A stretch of DNA of 64,000 nt from Ciona savignyi (Eukaryota > Chordata > Ascidiacea > Phlebobranchia > Cionidae): NCBI GenBank assembly GCA_000149265.1, contig CH003204.1, positions 474,966 to 538,965 of the forward strand. The letters run 5' to 3'. Positions 41,788 to 54,156 of the stretch are shown one piece after another. The notes beneath the pieces are model-generated. The model did no database searches, had not been told where the DNA came from, and saw nothing but the letters and a program-made list of their open reading frames with translations. The position numbers and the translations under genes are program-made. The stretch's first letter is position 1. Each line of letters begins with the position of its first letter.

Positions 41788-43100
41788 ATAATGGAAACAT
41801 GATAAACAACTAAACTAATATTAAGCTTTAATCTTATTTATACGTCACGTCAACAAATGTTCGCCTATAAAATACAACAGTTGCTGTTTTACAAGAAGTA
41901 ACAAAAATTGAAATAATCAGACAGTAGAAAAACAAATTTTGAAAAAATCCCCTTTCTTTCTTAATTAAGCGTTTTATTTTTTCCTGTAATCTGTAATATA
42001 ATCTGCCTGTTTGCGACACCATTTAAAAATCCTTTTATTACAGACTAATTTGCTTCACAATTTTTAATCTAAGCATAACTTTAACTACACTGTTTCATTG
42101 TCAAAAATGCTCCTTATTTACGTAACTAACGCTTTTGTGTCGTCATATTTTCTGATTTTTAAGTGTTGTTAATTGCCTGAGAATTACCTTTTGTAAAATG
42201 TATATAAACTGGGGCTGCAACAATAAATCGATAAACGCGATACTATTCAGCTACGTTATAATTAAACCCGTATCGCAATTATCGTATACCACAGACGCAT
42301 TATTTAATCAGGGGAACTTTGCATAAAAATGTCTTGATTATCGGTAAAATTAGCGTTTATGTACTCACAAACGCATTATTATGCCGAACACAATTATCAA
42401 CACGTGTTATTGTGATGTAATGATCGCAATAAACTATTTGTAGTTTAACACCTAACATTATGTATTATTGGGGTCTAATAAGTTATAATGATAATGTTTA
42501 TTTATACATAATACATTACGGCCATGGTACTATACATTTTGATTTATACAAGCTAACTTTCCTTACTTACAAACTTAAGTTGTATAACGTAATATAAGTT
42601 CAATAATAAAAGTGTGAATGGTTGTTTATATTACGTTATCGTACACGTACCGAATCACCCTATCGTATATACCACCGTACCGTATTGTATCACACCGTAT
42701 CAACCCTGACCGCCAATTATAATCAGAGAACGTAAACTGTGTGTTTACTTACCGATGTGCGTCATTTTTAAACCATAGATAACCGTTGCTTTACCCGCGG
42801 AAATAACAGGCTTAATTGGACTCATAAAAATGATGATAACTTCCCTGACTTTTATTGTGTTCTGTGTATGATTCATCGTGAGCACCTAGCAGCAAGATAT
42901 TTCAAATAGAAATACGTTATGATTTGAATCTTAAAGATAAGCATAATGACGTCTTACGAGTAATGTTTTGACTAGATTTGTAAAGTTGTTGGAGCTAACT
43001 AATAATTTTCTAAAAAAAAAGAAACAAAACTTATTCGAAACTGGAAGATGATAATGGATGTACGATCCTCTGTGTCTTACCGACATAATGCATTATTAAC
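41788..43100. other. Spacer downstream of FReD gene 1
   Basis: Homologous to 50082-50760 up to about 42510. After that it diverges into sequence absent from the second unit, including a stretch near 42640-42715 with repeated ATCGTATA/CCGTATTG words related to 51420-51470. No gene seen. Confidence 0.5.
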
Positions 43101-43159
43101 ACACTTTAAACTTGGCGCTGCAAGGCAAAGACCACCTGGTTTCAGACCTTTTCTTAAAA

Positions 43160-43922
43160 ATAAATTTCAGTTTTTAAAATAAACTTAGAACTTTTCAAAG
43201 GGATTTACTTTCTAAAAGACTCTATCACTTTCCTTATCTGAGAAAGATAAACATCAATATAATGGTGTGGAAAAATACAAAGGCAAAACTTCAAGAACTG
43301 TTTGCGAAATTTCAATCTGGGTTTTAAGAATTACAAATGCTAATTCCTTGTTTTTTCTTTTTTGTAAACCCTTTTGAGGTTGATTTGATCGATTTGATCA
43401 CCGATGGATGTCCGATTCCTACACCAATTGTTAGTAAAGCATCTGTTGTAGAAATGGAACAACAGGAATGTCTTGCTTTAAATATGGTCCATAAATATCT
43501 GGGTACAGTTGAGTTCTGGAAAAAAGTCCCAGAAGCAAAATACACGAACCTAAAGAGAATAGCTTTTCGGTTGATTTCTATTTATACCCCAACATACTGT
43601 TGTGAGTCCTTTTATTCCGTGATAAAATTTGTAATGTAAAAGTACCGTTCAAATTCGACAAATCAACACTTAAAGGAACTGCTCCGAACAGCTTTAACAT
43701 CATATCAGCCTAATTATAAAAATATAACAGCCAAGTGGAGACATACGGTATCATCACGCAGCAGTAGCTAAACTTTGTTGTGAGTAAAAAAACTTTGTTG
43801 CGAGTAAAAAAACTTTGTTGCGAGTAAACAAATTAGTATTTTTCATTGAGTTTATGTTGTGGTTCTTTAAATACTGGATTTTGTTATATGGGGGTCGAGC
43901 ATGAACAGGTCTGGGCACCCCT
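43160..43922 (+). mobile_element. hAT transposase remnant
   Basis: The longest open piece (43337-43639) carries the C-terminal hAT dimerisation region: FWKKVPEAKYTNLKRIAFRL, then YTPTYCCESFYSVIKF. KYRSNSTNQHLKELLRTAL follows past a stop codon (TAA after KFVM), and FQRDLLSKRLYHFPYLRK precedes. It resembles ZBED/FAM200-type transposases. The 3' terminus GGTCTGGGCACCCCTG ends at 43922. The element is broken by several stops, and the paralogous unit lacks it. Confidence 0.75.
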
Positions 43923-44299
43923 GGTATAAAGCGTGGTTAGATTTTACATATCGGTTTGGAAGCTTATAAATAAGCTTGATTTCATTTGCAAGCCTTATTT
44001 AATAACAAACTATGGTTTTATTGTCATGCAGAAACGCATTGCCATTCGTTAAAGACGTTTATTTTTGCAACCCTAACATAAACATATGACGATTAAAAAT
44101 GTATTGTAGCAATAAATGTATACATATTTACATGAAAATATGAAAACCTTTTGCTAAATATCGAAATCAACCCTGTTAATCAGACCATATGTCCTCTGAG
44201 CCGCACTTTAAAATGGTAAACCTTTGAGTTCGTACATAAAAACTTCAAACCACATGCGCAATGAGTCTATTAACTGTTTTGATTATAAAATAAATTAAC

Positions 44300-44400
44300 T
44301 AAAGCCGATGTCGTAAACTTACCCGGGAAATCGGAAGCTGGCCTTTTTATTATAGTTCACCGATCAAACCGAGAGTCGCCATGGTGAACATATTGTTTTA
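44300..44400 (+). promoter_or_regulatory. Promoter-like module P2a
   Basis: Counterpart of P1a in the second unit: GTCGTAAACTTACCCGGGAA, ATCGGAAGCTGG, CTTTTTATTATAG, GTTCACCGATCAAACC. It is followed by a short decayed exon-1-like sequence (ATGGTGAACATATTG). Confidence 0.45.
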
Positions 44401-44727
44401 ACCCAGTGTCACCACAGCTTCTACCAATATAGCAACTTTAGTAGAGTTAAAAATCAAAGTATAGTTAATAACAATTATATACCAATATTTACATATAGAA
44501 CACCAATAATGTTTTGGTGAAATAAACGTAGAGGATAGAGGCGAAATATGATATACAAAAAGTCATGGTTAACTAGTGATTGACACTGTCCAGTATAAGT
44601 AAGATAAACAGAGGACGAGAGGAAATACAGAACAGGCGAATTTACTAAAAAGTAATTGAATAATACAAATAGTGCTTTCGATTTCTGGTATATTTGGCGT
44701 CGACATCTTGTAATCGTCGTTTAGACA

Positions 44728-44862
44728 AATGAATTTCGTAATCGATTCCGAAGATACAGGATTGTCAGATACCATTCTTAACTTGTACATTAATCGACAA
44801 TTTTGTATGCATCTCCAGGGGAAATCCCCACAGTCACCCTCTCCCCCAAAACAAACTCAGTA
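44728..44862 (+). CDS. Small ORF conserved between duplicated units (copy 2)
   Basis: A 44-residue ORF starting MNFVIDSEDTGLSDTILN and ending PPKQTQ. It aligns without gaps to the ORF at 37984 for about 37 codons at roughly 80% nucleotide identity. No known domain; it may be non-functional. Confidence 0.25.
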
Positions 44863-45486
44863 AGAGAGTTGGTCGTTATTGGCCGTGACAGGATAAAGAA
44901 GGGGCAAAACGTCTGAATTACCACAACATGTATCACAAGTAACTCACAGAACCATTGGTTAAAACTGAAAGAAAAAAGGAAAAGGGCAAAGTTTTATTAA
45001 ATACTATTTAAACAACATATTCAGATTGCATGCTCTATTGTTAGCAGAAATTTATTTAAGTCCACTTAATTTATAAATGGTACATATATGTATTTTTTCG
45101 AAGTCAGAAACTAAAATGGATTCCCGGATTACCAAATATTAAATTTGTTATTCGTATTCTGTGAAAAAATAGTATTCCTATAGCTTAACAATAAAATAAT
45201 GATTGGGCAAAGCATCTGCTTGTCTGCGATACAATATTTTGGTTTGGGTTTTACAGCCTTATCCATATATACAATCTTGAATTGTTAAATTATTTTTTCC
45301 GTGACGTCATGTAACGATTGTCGCTTTATCGTTTTTATTTGCTATCACCCTTACTATTTATATTTTTAAGTTTGAATTTCTTTAATTATTGTATTTTTAA
45401 AGGATCCACTCCAAAGTAGAAGAAATCTATCCCATATACTTTAGGTCACTAACTGTTGTGCTTGTACAAATAAATTAACTAAAGTA

Positions 45487-45571
45487 AAAGTCGTAAACTT
45501 ACTGGGGAAATCGGAAGCTCGACTTTTTATAGTAGTTCACTGATCAAACTCTATATCTGTTAATAGTGCTC
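45487..45571 (+). promoter_or_regulatory. Core promoter of FReD gene 2 (P2b)
   Basis: GTCGTAAACTTACTGGGGAA, ATCGGAAGCTCG and ACTTTTTATAG precede the ATG at 45572 with the same spacing as in copy 1. Confidence 0.6.
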
Positions 45572-48500
45572 ATGTTTGACCGACTGTTTCTACTAATTAT
45601 CACTGCCGGTGCTTATACTTGTAAGTGATTATACTTATGTACACTTTGTTAAAAATCCTATTATAGAATAATATTGTTATTTACAAGCAAACAAAACATC
45701 AAGCACAAAGTCTTCCCGATTTTACAAATAGTGATGAGTAACAAATGTTAACTGAAAAGCACCATCACCAGATAACTGAGAAAAACCAAAACTAGTTTTA
45801 CATAACCGTTTAACCCCTGTACTTATATCTTCAAAGTAATTTGTATTTATATTTTTTTTAAATCATCGTGTAGGCCAGAAGTATAGCCACCATGGAAAGT
45901 ACGTTACAAGTATTCAATCCCCGTCCGCTAAAGTGTACCTGAACGTCGTTTACCGTCGGTGCCTGCTATCTGCACCTGGTGATGTTACTATCTCTGCCTC
46001 ACCAACCGACTTTTCATCGACGATAATGTTTACCGTCGAAGTGATAGAGATCGACGTACACGAAGTGATTGTGGAATTGCAACGGATAGATGAGGATACG
46101 GGGTGGAACTTTACATCGATTACAATAGAGTGGCTCGCTACTATGAAACCAGGTACTTTAGTTCCAGATTATCATGGGTCCCATATGAAAAAATGTCATA
46201 ATTGTGACATGCATTGCATGTTTTCACGACATCTAACAGATGAGGTAATGGAAACGCAATGAAACTTGGTCATTTGTTAGACAACATGGTTTAGATATAC
46301 AAAACCCAAAAATTTTAGGTAATAGATTCAAGGGGGATTCCTTTGAGACTCAACCAAAACGATTTTTTTTTCAAAAATAGCTTCTTTGGAGCATAGAGTT
46401 AAAATAGCTGCACCAATTTTGATCAGATTTGGTGAATCTTAGTGCGGTAGCCGCCGCTGTACCAATGAGAAAAAAGGAAATAAACTAGAGAAGGTCAACC
46501 ACGTGTTTAACCACTACTATTTGTAAAACACATGTTGTATGCCATGTATTCATGCTACAGGGTCCCTAGCCACAATTTGTATTTTGTACACTGAGTATGT
46601 AGTTTGTTTCTGCAAGCATAAACTCATGGGTCCCATAGTTATCAAACCAAACTTCTTTTTCATGTGTATAATTAAAAAAAATAAACGTCTTAAATTTACA
46701 AACATTTTACCACACATGTTTTAAATTAAAGCTTCTTTTTAAGCGCTGTAGTGAAATAAAGCTAAATTCCCAAAACAGCCCGATTTATAGTTTTTCATGG
46801 TTTCAGGGAATGCACCTGGACTTAGTAGATAAGTTTCTGGTTTTACATAAGTGGGTCATGTTATGTAACAATTCGTAAAGTGTTAATCTGACTTGTCAAC
46901 TCCTTGTTGGAAATGTCAGTGCGATATGGCATGCCTGTTACAATTATAATTCAGGAACATATCTTCGTTTTTAAGATAATTATCATAAGTGAATGTTTTC
47001 TTTCTTTTAATTGGCACAGAGTGTCTAATGGTCTAACATTTTACCTAATCTGATCAAAATTAGAGCCGTTCAGCACTATGCCTCCAAAAGCTAATTTAAT
47101 AAAAAAAAAACGTTTTGGTTTTTAACGTCCCAGGGAAATTCCCTTGAATTAATTTCCCAAAATTTTGTTTGCTGCATATCTAGACCATGTTGTCCAACAA
47201 ATGTCAAATTTTCATTGCGATTGCATTACTCCTTTTGATAGATGTCGGGGCGACATGGCATGCTTGTCACAATCATGATTTAAGAACAAAATCTTATTTT
47301 TGGTGTATTTCCCCATGTAATTTTTTTATTTCTTTTAAGTGTTAAATCAGTGACTAATGCACTTACATTCCACCAAATCTGATTAAAATTGTAGCAGCCG
47401 TACAAGCGCTATGCCCAAAAAAGCTACTTTTTAGAAACAAATATCGTTTTGGTTTTTAACCTCCCTTGGGAATTCCCCTAGATTTATCACCCAAAATTTT
47501 GGTTTCTGCATATCTGGCCCTTGTTGTCTAACAAATGGCTAAGTTTCATTACGATACCATTATTTTTTCTGGTAGATGTCAGTGCGACATGCCTTTGCAG
47601 TCAAACCTTTGACGAAAAAACGGACAAAAACAGTGTGTTCCATTTTTTCAGATTGGACCCATAAATACCTAGGGAAATACCCTAAAATTAAGATCTGTTT
47701 CTTCATCATGATTTTGAGAGGCATGCCATATCACAGATATGTAAAAACAGAAATTGATGTGCTAAACCCAGGGGAATTCCCCGAATCAATGAAAAACTAA
47801 ATCGGGCTGTTTTGGAAATTGAGCATCACTACACTACAGCGCTTGAAAAAATATGGGACCCATGTATTTATGCTTGCAGAAACAAACTACAAACTTTGTG
47901 TATAAAATACAAATTGTGGTTAGGGACCCTGTTGCATGAATATATAGCATACAAAATGTGTTTTACAAATAGTGTTGGTTAAACACGTGGTTGACACTCT
48001 AGCTGTGTTAATTATTGTATCTTCAATTGGGTGTTGTATCTTCCATTTATATTCCATCAAAAGCTCAGATATAGGATTAAAGTGATCGTTTCATTCTATA
48101 AAATAACATAATATTGGTAGGATTGAGAAACTGCAAAGACTTTCACAACATCGGGCATACTTTTACTGGACTTTATATTATCTATCCGGATGGTAATAAT
48201 CCTTTAAAGGTGTACTGCGATATGACTACTCAAGGTGGTGGATGGACGGTATGTTGAACATTTCTATTATAATTGTGTATATGACGTGTTTATTTCAGGT
48301 TATAATGCGACGCCAGTCCGGCAGAGTTGATTTTAATCAAAGTTGGGTCAACTATACACAAGGATTCGGGAACAAAAACGACGACTTCTGGCTTGGTTGG
48401 TTTACTAATATAAAATACTTTGGAATAACCAGTATACACGATTTAAATAGGATTAAGCGCCATGCATTTATTGACAAGCATACGAAATATGGAACTTCGA

Positions 48501-49967
48501 ATTGAAATGAGAGCATGTAATAACGTTACAATTGTAGCAGAATATTCGTAAGTCCTAGCCGTTGATTTTATTCCAAACTTCTTGTATTAGATTTAAAACA
48601 TATATGCCTGGTCTTTAAAACAAAATGTTATCCTTATATTCTAAGGTCATTTTTAGTGGGCACGGCTCCATCCAACTACAAACTAGACATCACTGGCTTC
48701 GGACACCAAAACGGTAGATATAATAAGAGTGATAACTTGGGATCTAATCTATGAACTTACAGACACTATATGCGACTACAGCAACCCACAAGATCGTAGA
48801 AAGTGCGGTTACGCCAACATTACACGTGAAAACTGCTTATCTACGCCAGGTAGACTAAACATGATTGTAGTGTTGCTAGCTTTTTAAATTTGTGGGTATC
48901 ATGTATGGGTGTCCGGTTACCCGCTGTAACATTTCATTGGGTTTAGGCAATGGCATTTTCCAACGACACAGCTCGAGTTCAGTTTCAAACCGGCAAACCT
49001 TTGGATATAGGCGACGTACTAACCCACCACGCTTATCAGTAGAAGAACGGCGTATATATTTTATTACATGAACAGGACATTTATGTTTATCATCAGGAAT
49101 TTCACTGACTTCACGAAACTTCTGCTAATACTTTGTTCCCATTGACAAAACTGTTTAGTAATGGCTGGTTTCGATCACACCACCTTTCGACGGACGGTTC
49201 GACGCACTGTCATTAAACTAACCTACTCTGGGCATTTTAGGTTGCTGCTTTAGTGACAGTGAACCTAATGTTTACAACTGCTTTCAATCAAACGGTAAGA
49301 TCATTGTTTTTATCATATCATTAATAGACTTCATCAAATTATTATTAGACCATAGATATTATATTAGAATAATATGAATAATACTGGATTCATATATAAG
49401 CTGACACGATGGCGAGCAGAAGTTTGTATATATTCACGCGCCAATCTATAAAAAACAAATATTGAAACCAAACTAGGTGCATAAGGTATGGGTAATGCGG
49501 GCCAATGCTTTGAAATGTCGTTATAACAGTTTAAGGATTCCCAAATTTTTGTTTAATCTTCTAAAACAAATTGACATTTTAGAGAACACAACAAACCAGC
49601 AAGTTATCTTTCGGTATTTTCCGATCGGCAAATTCCGCCTGCCATTCACATAGATCAATTAAAAACTAAAGTGATATCAAATATCAGTTTACAACTTAAC
49701 ACACTGCAATATCATCGGCAACTCGACTGCGGGCAAGAGCTAATTCGATAAGACTTGATGGACGCTGTGCTTGCGTTACATATCCGAACAGAAATATTAA
49801 TTATCGTGGAATGTTTTAATAAAGACTCCTATCCTTTAGATTCTATGGCAGTTGCAAATAAAATGCAGTTCTCAACTTATGACAAAGACAATGATTCATC
49901 TAAAACGAGAAACTGTGCTGAAGAGGCCTCCGGCGGATTCTGGTTCCGTGCGTGTTCTCGGGCTTGA
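45572..49967 (+). CDS. Fibrinogen-related protein with inserted trefoil domain, copy 2 (shortened)
   Basis: Nine exons read 45572-45620, 45874-46152, 48121-48248, 48299-48395, 48451-48547, 48646-48713, 48763-48849, 49241-49294 and 49840-49967, giving 328 residues with all phases matching. It has the same architecture as copy 1: signal peptide [16 protein letters not shown], exon-2 domain, FReD first half, trefoil with six cysteines ([31 protein letters not shown]), FReD second half. The exon lengths are identical to copy 1 except the last. A CGA-to-TGA type change after FWFRACSRA ends the protein 41 residues early; homology to copy 1 continues to about 50081. The two conserved FReD cysteines before the stop are kept. 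It may make a shortened secreted protein or be an early pseudogene. Intron 2 carries a 1.8-kb repeat insertion. Confidence 0.75.
46172..47996. mobile_element. Inverted-repeat element copy inserted in FReD gene 2 intron 2
   Basis: Copy 1 of the gene lacks this stretch and gives the empty site. Terminal parts are CTAGAGAAGGTCAACCACG (46484) and CACGTGGTTGACACTCTAG (to 47993), with extra unit sequence on the left. The inside has about 330-bp repeats with GGAATTCCC palindromes and GTTTCTGCATATCT words. Related copies lie at 51955-56335 and 62110-62555. Confidence 0.8.
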
Positions 49968-50081
49968 TTAACCTCCATTTTTGGTCCCTGTAAACTTCAT
50001 GGAATTTTCGCAATATGGCTAGATCATACGGGCTCAAAGAAAGGGTTTTTATACATCGATATGAAAATTCGCCCCAGATAA

Positions 50082-51814
50082 AAAATGGAAACATTTTAAA
50101 CAACTAAACTAATATTGAAAAAAGAATTAAATATTCATTTATACGTCAAATCAACAACTGTTTAGCTTCAAAATTGCTATTTTACAGGTAACAAAAGTTG
50201 AAATAATCAGATAGAAATACAAACTTCCTATTATATTCTCTGTCTTTCTTAATTAAGCGTCTTATCTTTTAGTTTAATCGGTATAATAATGTGCCCGTTT
50301 GTAACACCATTTAAAAAATGCTTTTATTTCCTACTAATTTGCTTCACAAATTTAAATTTAAGCATAACTTTAACTACATTGTTTGATTGTCACAAAAGAT
50401 TCTTGTTACGTCTCTAACGCTTTTGTGTCGTCATATTTCCGGAATTTTAAGTTGCTGTTTATTGCTTTAGAACTAACATTTGTGAATATTTATAAACTGA
50501 GGCTGCGACAATATATCGGTAATTGCGATGCTATCATTATTTAATTAGGGGAATTTGCGAAAAAATGCGTCGTGAGTAGCAGTAAAAATTGGGTTTATTT
50601 ACTCACAAACGTATTATAATGCCGAACACAATTACCAAAACTTGTTATTGTGATGTAATGACCGCAATAAACTATAGTCTTACACCTATCATTATGTATT
50701 ATAGGGGTCGAATAAGTTATGATAATGTTCATTTATATATAAGTAACTAGAAAAACTGTTAATAACTCGTGGTTAAATTTCACATATCGGTTTGTAAGCT
50801 TATTGTAATAATTATAAATAAGGTTGATTTCTCAGGTAATCCTTATTAAATAACAATCTATAGTTTTATTGTAATCAAGAAACGCGGTTTAATCCGTTAA
50901 AGACATTCAGTTTATGTGTTGGGAATTCCACTAACAATAATCGCGTTTATTGAGATATTTTTAGTGGGCCCCTTCGATTCCGGAGAAACGATTCCCCTTC
51001 GATTCCACGCTGGTGACAGGCATTTCCGGTCGCCAGGTGATTGGTATAAACAGGTAATCCAATGAGGTTAAAACTTTCAGGAATCCAAACTAACATGTTT
51101 ATAATTTGTTTCGACTTTTAAATTTACAAAAATCTCAAGAGGAATTCCCGCTATCGATAAAAAAAATGTAAAAATGTTGCCATTTTTCAGATTATTTGGC
51201 GTTTTCGCCAATATCTCCGAATTGGAGAGGTTATACATCAATTTTCTAGTAAAACATGTGCAACGTTAACCAGAAAAACACAATTTTAATTTAAGTATCC
51301 TAGTTTAATTTGAGCCGCAGATTGAATTAGTAAACTTATGAGAATAGTGTATTCATGTTATTAGTTTCTACATCAGGCATCAAACCACATGTTATTTCAG
51401 CGGGTGGAGTAACGGGTTGCTAGTTTGATACGGTGATTCAGTACGGGTATGATACGGTTTTACGCAGTAAATAAATACCAAAAAATCAGTAAATTTACGA
51501 GTCTATATGTAAATTATAAGTATCACACACTCACCAAACTTTGGCTTTAAGGGGTACAGAAAAATACGGTATCGGAAGAAAATTGTACACTGCAGTATCT
51601 ACGCCAGGCCTAACTATTTCGGAAAGAAAGATATGTCATGCGGCCTAGTATAGGCGATGGCAACATAAACACCATTATTACGTAATCGTTTATGACGCAA
51701 TTTATACTGGTTTAACATAGACATCAAGAAAACATATTAGCAAATGCATAAATAATGGGTCGAGATCTCTTACATCACATATGCATTGAGTCATAACTGT
51801 TTCGATTATAAATA
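50082..51814. other. Spacer downstream of FReD gene 2
   Basis: 50100-50760 matches the 3' flank of copy 1, and 50780-50920 matches 43930-44060, continuing into the next unit without the hAT remnant. 50950-51770 is unplaced, with one stretch of GATACGGT words near 51430. No gene seen. Confidence 0.5.
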
Positions 51815-51910
51815 AATCAACTAAAGCCGAAGTCGTAAACTAACTTAATAACACGGAGCTGGCTTTTTTTAGCGATCAAACCGCAAATTAACAGTCGCCA
51901 CGTTGTACCG
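51815..51910 (+). promoter_or_regulatory. Promoter-like module P3, start of a third unit
   Basis: AAAGCCGAAGTCGTAAACTA, GGAGCTGGCTTTTTTTAG and GCGATCAAACCGC match P1a/P2a. The unit is cut off at about 51930, where inverted-repeat element sequence begins, so no third FReD gene follows. Confidence 0.5.
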
Positions 51911-51954
51911 ACTAATATTGTTTTTGACCGTTTTTTTTTTCTTCGTCAAACGCT

Positions 51955-52642
51955 CGACAGACATGGCATGTCGCCCCGACATCTACCAGAAAGAATAATG
52001 GAATCGTAATGAAACTTTGCCATTCGTTAGTCAGCATGTTCTAGATATGCAGAAACCAAAATTTTGGGTGATAAATTTAGAGGAATTCCCCTGGGAGGTT
52101 AAAAACCAAAACTGTATTTTTGTGAAAAAATTAGCTATTTGTGGCGTAGCGCTTGAACGGCTGCTCCAATTTGAATCAGATTTGGTAGAATGTAAGTGCA
52201 TTAGTCACTTATTTTACACTTAGAAGAAATAAAAAAATACCTACGCAATGAAAATTAAACATTTTTAGACAACATGGTCTAGATATGCAGTAACCAAAAT
52301 TGTGGTTGATCTAACCAGGGGAATTCCCCTGGGATAGAACCAAAAGCTACTTTTTTTCTAAAAAAATTGCCTTTTTTGGGCATAGCGCTTAAACGACTGT
52401 TACAATTTAAATCAGATTTGGTGGAATGTAAGTGAAGTAGTCACTGATTTAACGCTTAGAAGAAATAAAAAAATTACCTGGGGAAATACCCTAAAAATAG
52501 GATTTTGTTCTCAAATCATGATTGTGACAAGCATGCCATGTCGCCCCGACATCTACCAAAAGGAGTAATGGAATCGCAATGAAAAATTTGACATTTGTAA
52601 GACAACATGGTCTAGATATGCAGAAACCAAAATTCTGGGTAA
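51955..52642. mobile_element. Inverted-repeat element units, reverse orientation
   Basis: Two to three units read CTAGATATGCAGAAACCAAA, GGGGAATTCCCCTGGG and GCATGCCATGTCGCCCCGAC. It leads straight into the element with intact ends at 52643. Confidence 0.7.
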
Positions 52643-54125
52643 CTAGAGAGTGTCAACCACGTGTTTAACCACCACTATTTGTAAAACACTGGTCGTATGC
52701 CATATATTCATGCTACAGGGTCCCTAACCACATTTTGTATTTTATACGCTGTGTATGTAGTTATTGTTTCTGCAAGCATAAACTCATGGGTCCCATAGTT
52801 ATCAAACCAAACTTCTTCTCCATGTGTAGGTAAAAAGAACAATCATGATAGGTTTACAAAGATTTCATCACAAATGTTTTAAATTAAAGCTTTTTTTAAG
52901 TGCTGTATTGAAATAAAGCTAAATTCCTAAAACAGTTCGATGTAGTTTTTATGGCTTCGGGGAATTCCCTATGAGCTTGGTAAATAAGTTTATGTTTTTA
53001 CATATGTGGGTCATGTTAACTATCATTTCCTAAAGTTTTAATCCGATTTGACGAATCCTTGTTGGGGATGTCGGTGCAATGTGGCATGCCTGTGACAATC
53101 ATGAGTCAGGAACATCTTTTCGTTTTTAAGGGAGTTACCCTAAGTAAATGTTTTCTTTCTTTTAAGTTACACAGGGTGGCTAACGATCTAGCATTCCACC
53201 AAATCTGATCAAAATTAGAGCAGCCGTATAAACGGTATGTTCCGAAAAGCTATTTTTTTAGAAAAATAACCGTTTTTGATTTTAACGTCTCCGGGGAGTT
53301 CCCCTAGATTTATCACCCACAATTTTGCTCCTGTGTATCAAGACCATGTTGTCTAACAAATGACAAAGCTTTATTACTATTTTATTATTCCTTTTGGTAG
53401 ATATCGGGGCGTCATGCCATGCCTGTCACAATCATTATTTGAGAACAAAATCTTATTTTTTAGGGTATTTCCCTGAATCTTATTTTTTATTTTTTCGAAC
53501 TGTTAAATTAGTAGGTAATGCACTTACATTCCACCAAATTTGAATCAGATTGAAGCAACCGTTTAAGCGCTATGCCAAAAAAACTAGTTTTTTTTAGAAA
53601 AAAATACCGTTTTGGTTTTTAACCTCCCAGGGGAATTCCCCTTGATTTATCACCCAAAATTTTGGTTTCTGCATATCTAGACCATCTTGTCTAACACATG
53701 GCTAAGTTTCATTACAATTCCGTTATTCCTTCTGGTAGATGTCGGGGCGACATGCCATGCCTGTCACAATCATGATTTGAGAACAAAATCTTATTTTTTA
53801 GGGTATTTTCCTAGGTAAATTTTTTATTTCTTCCAAGTGTTAAATCAGTGTCTAATGCACTTACATTCCACCAAATCTTATTCAAATTGGAACAGCCGTT
53901 TAAGCGCTATGCCACAAAAAGCTAAATTTTTCATAAAACATACCGTTTTGGTTTTTAACCTCCCAGGGGAATTCCCCTTGATTTATCACCCAAAATTTTG
54001 GTTTCTGCATATCTAGACCATGTTGTCTAACAAATGGCTAAGTTTCATTACGATTCCATTTTTCCTTCTGGTAGATGTCGGGGCGCCATGCCATGCCTGT
54101 CAAACCTTTGACGAAGAAAAAAAAG

Positions 54126-54156
<31 letters not shown>

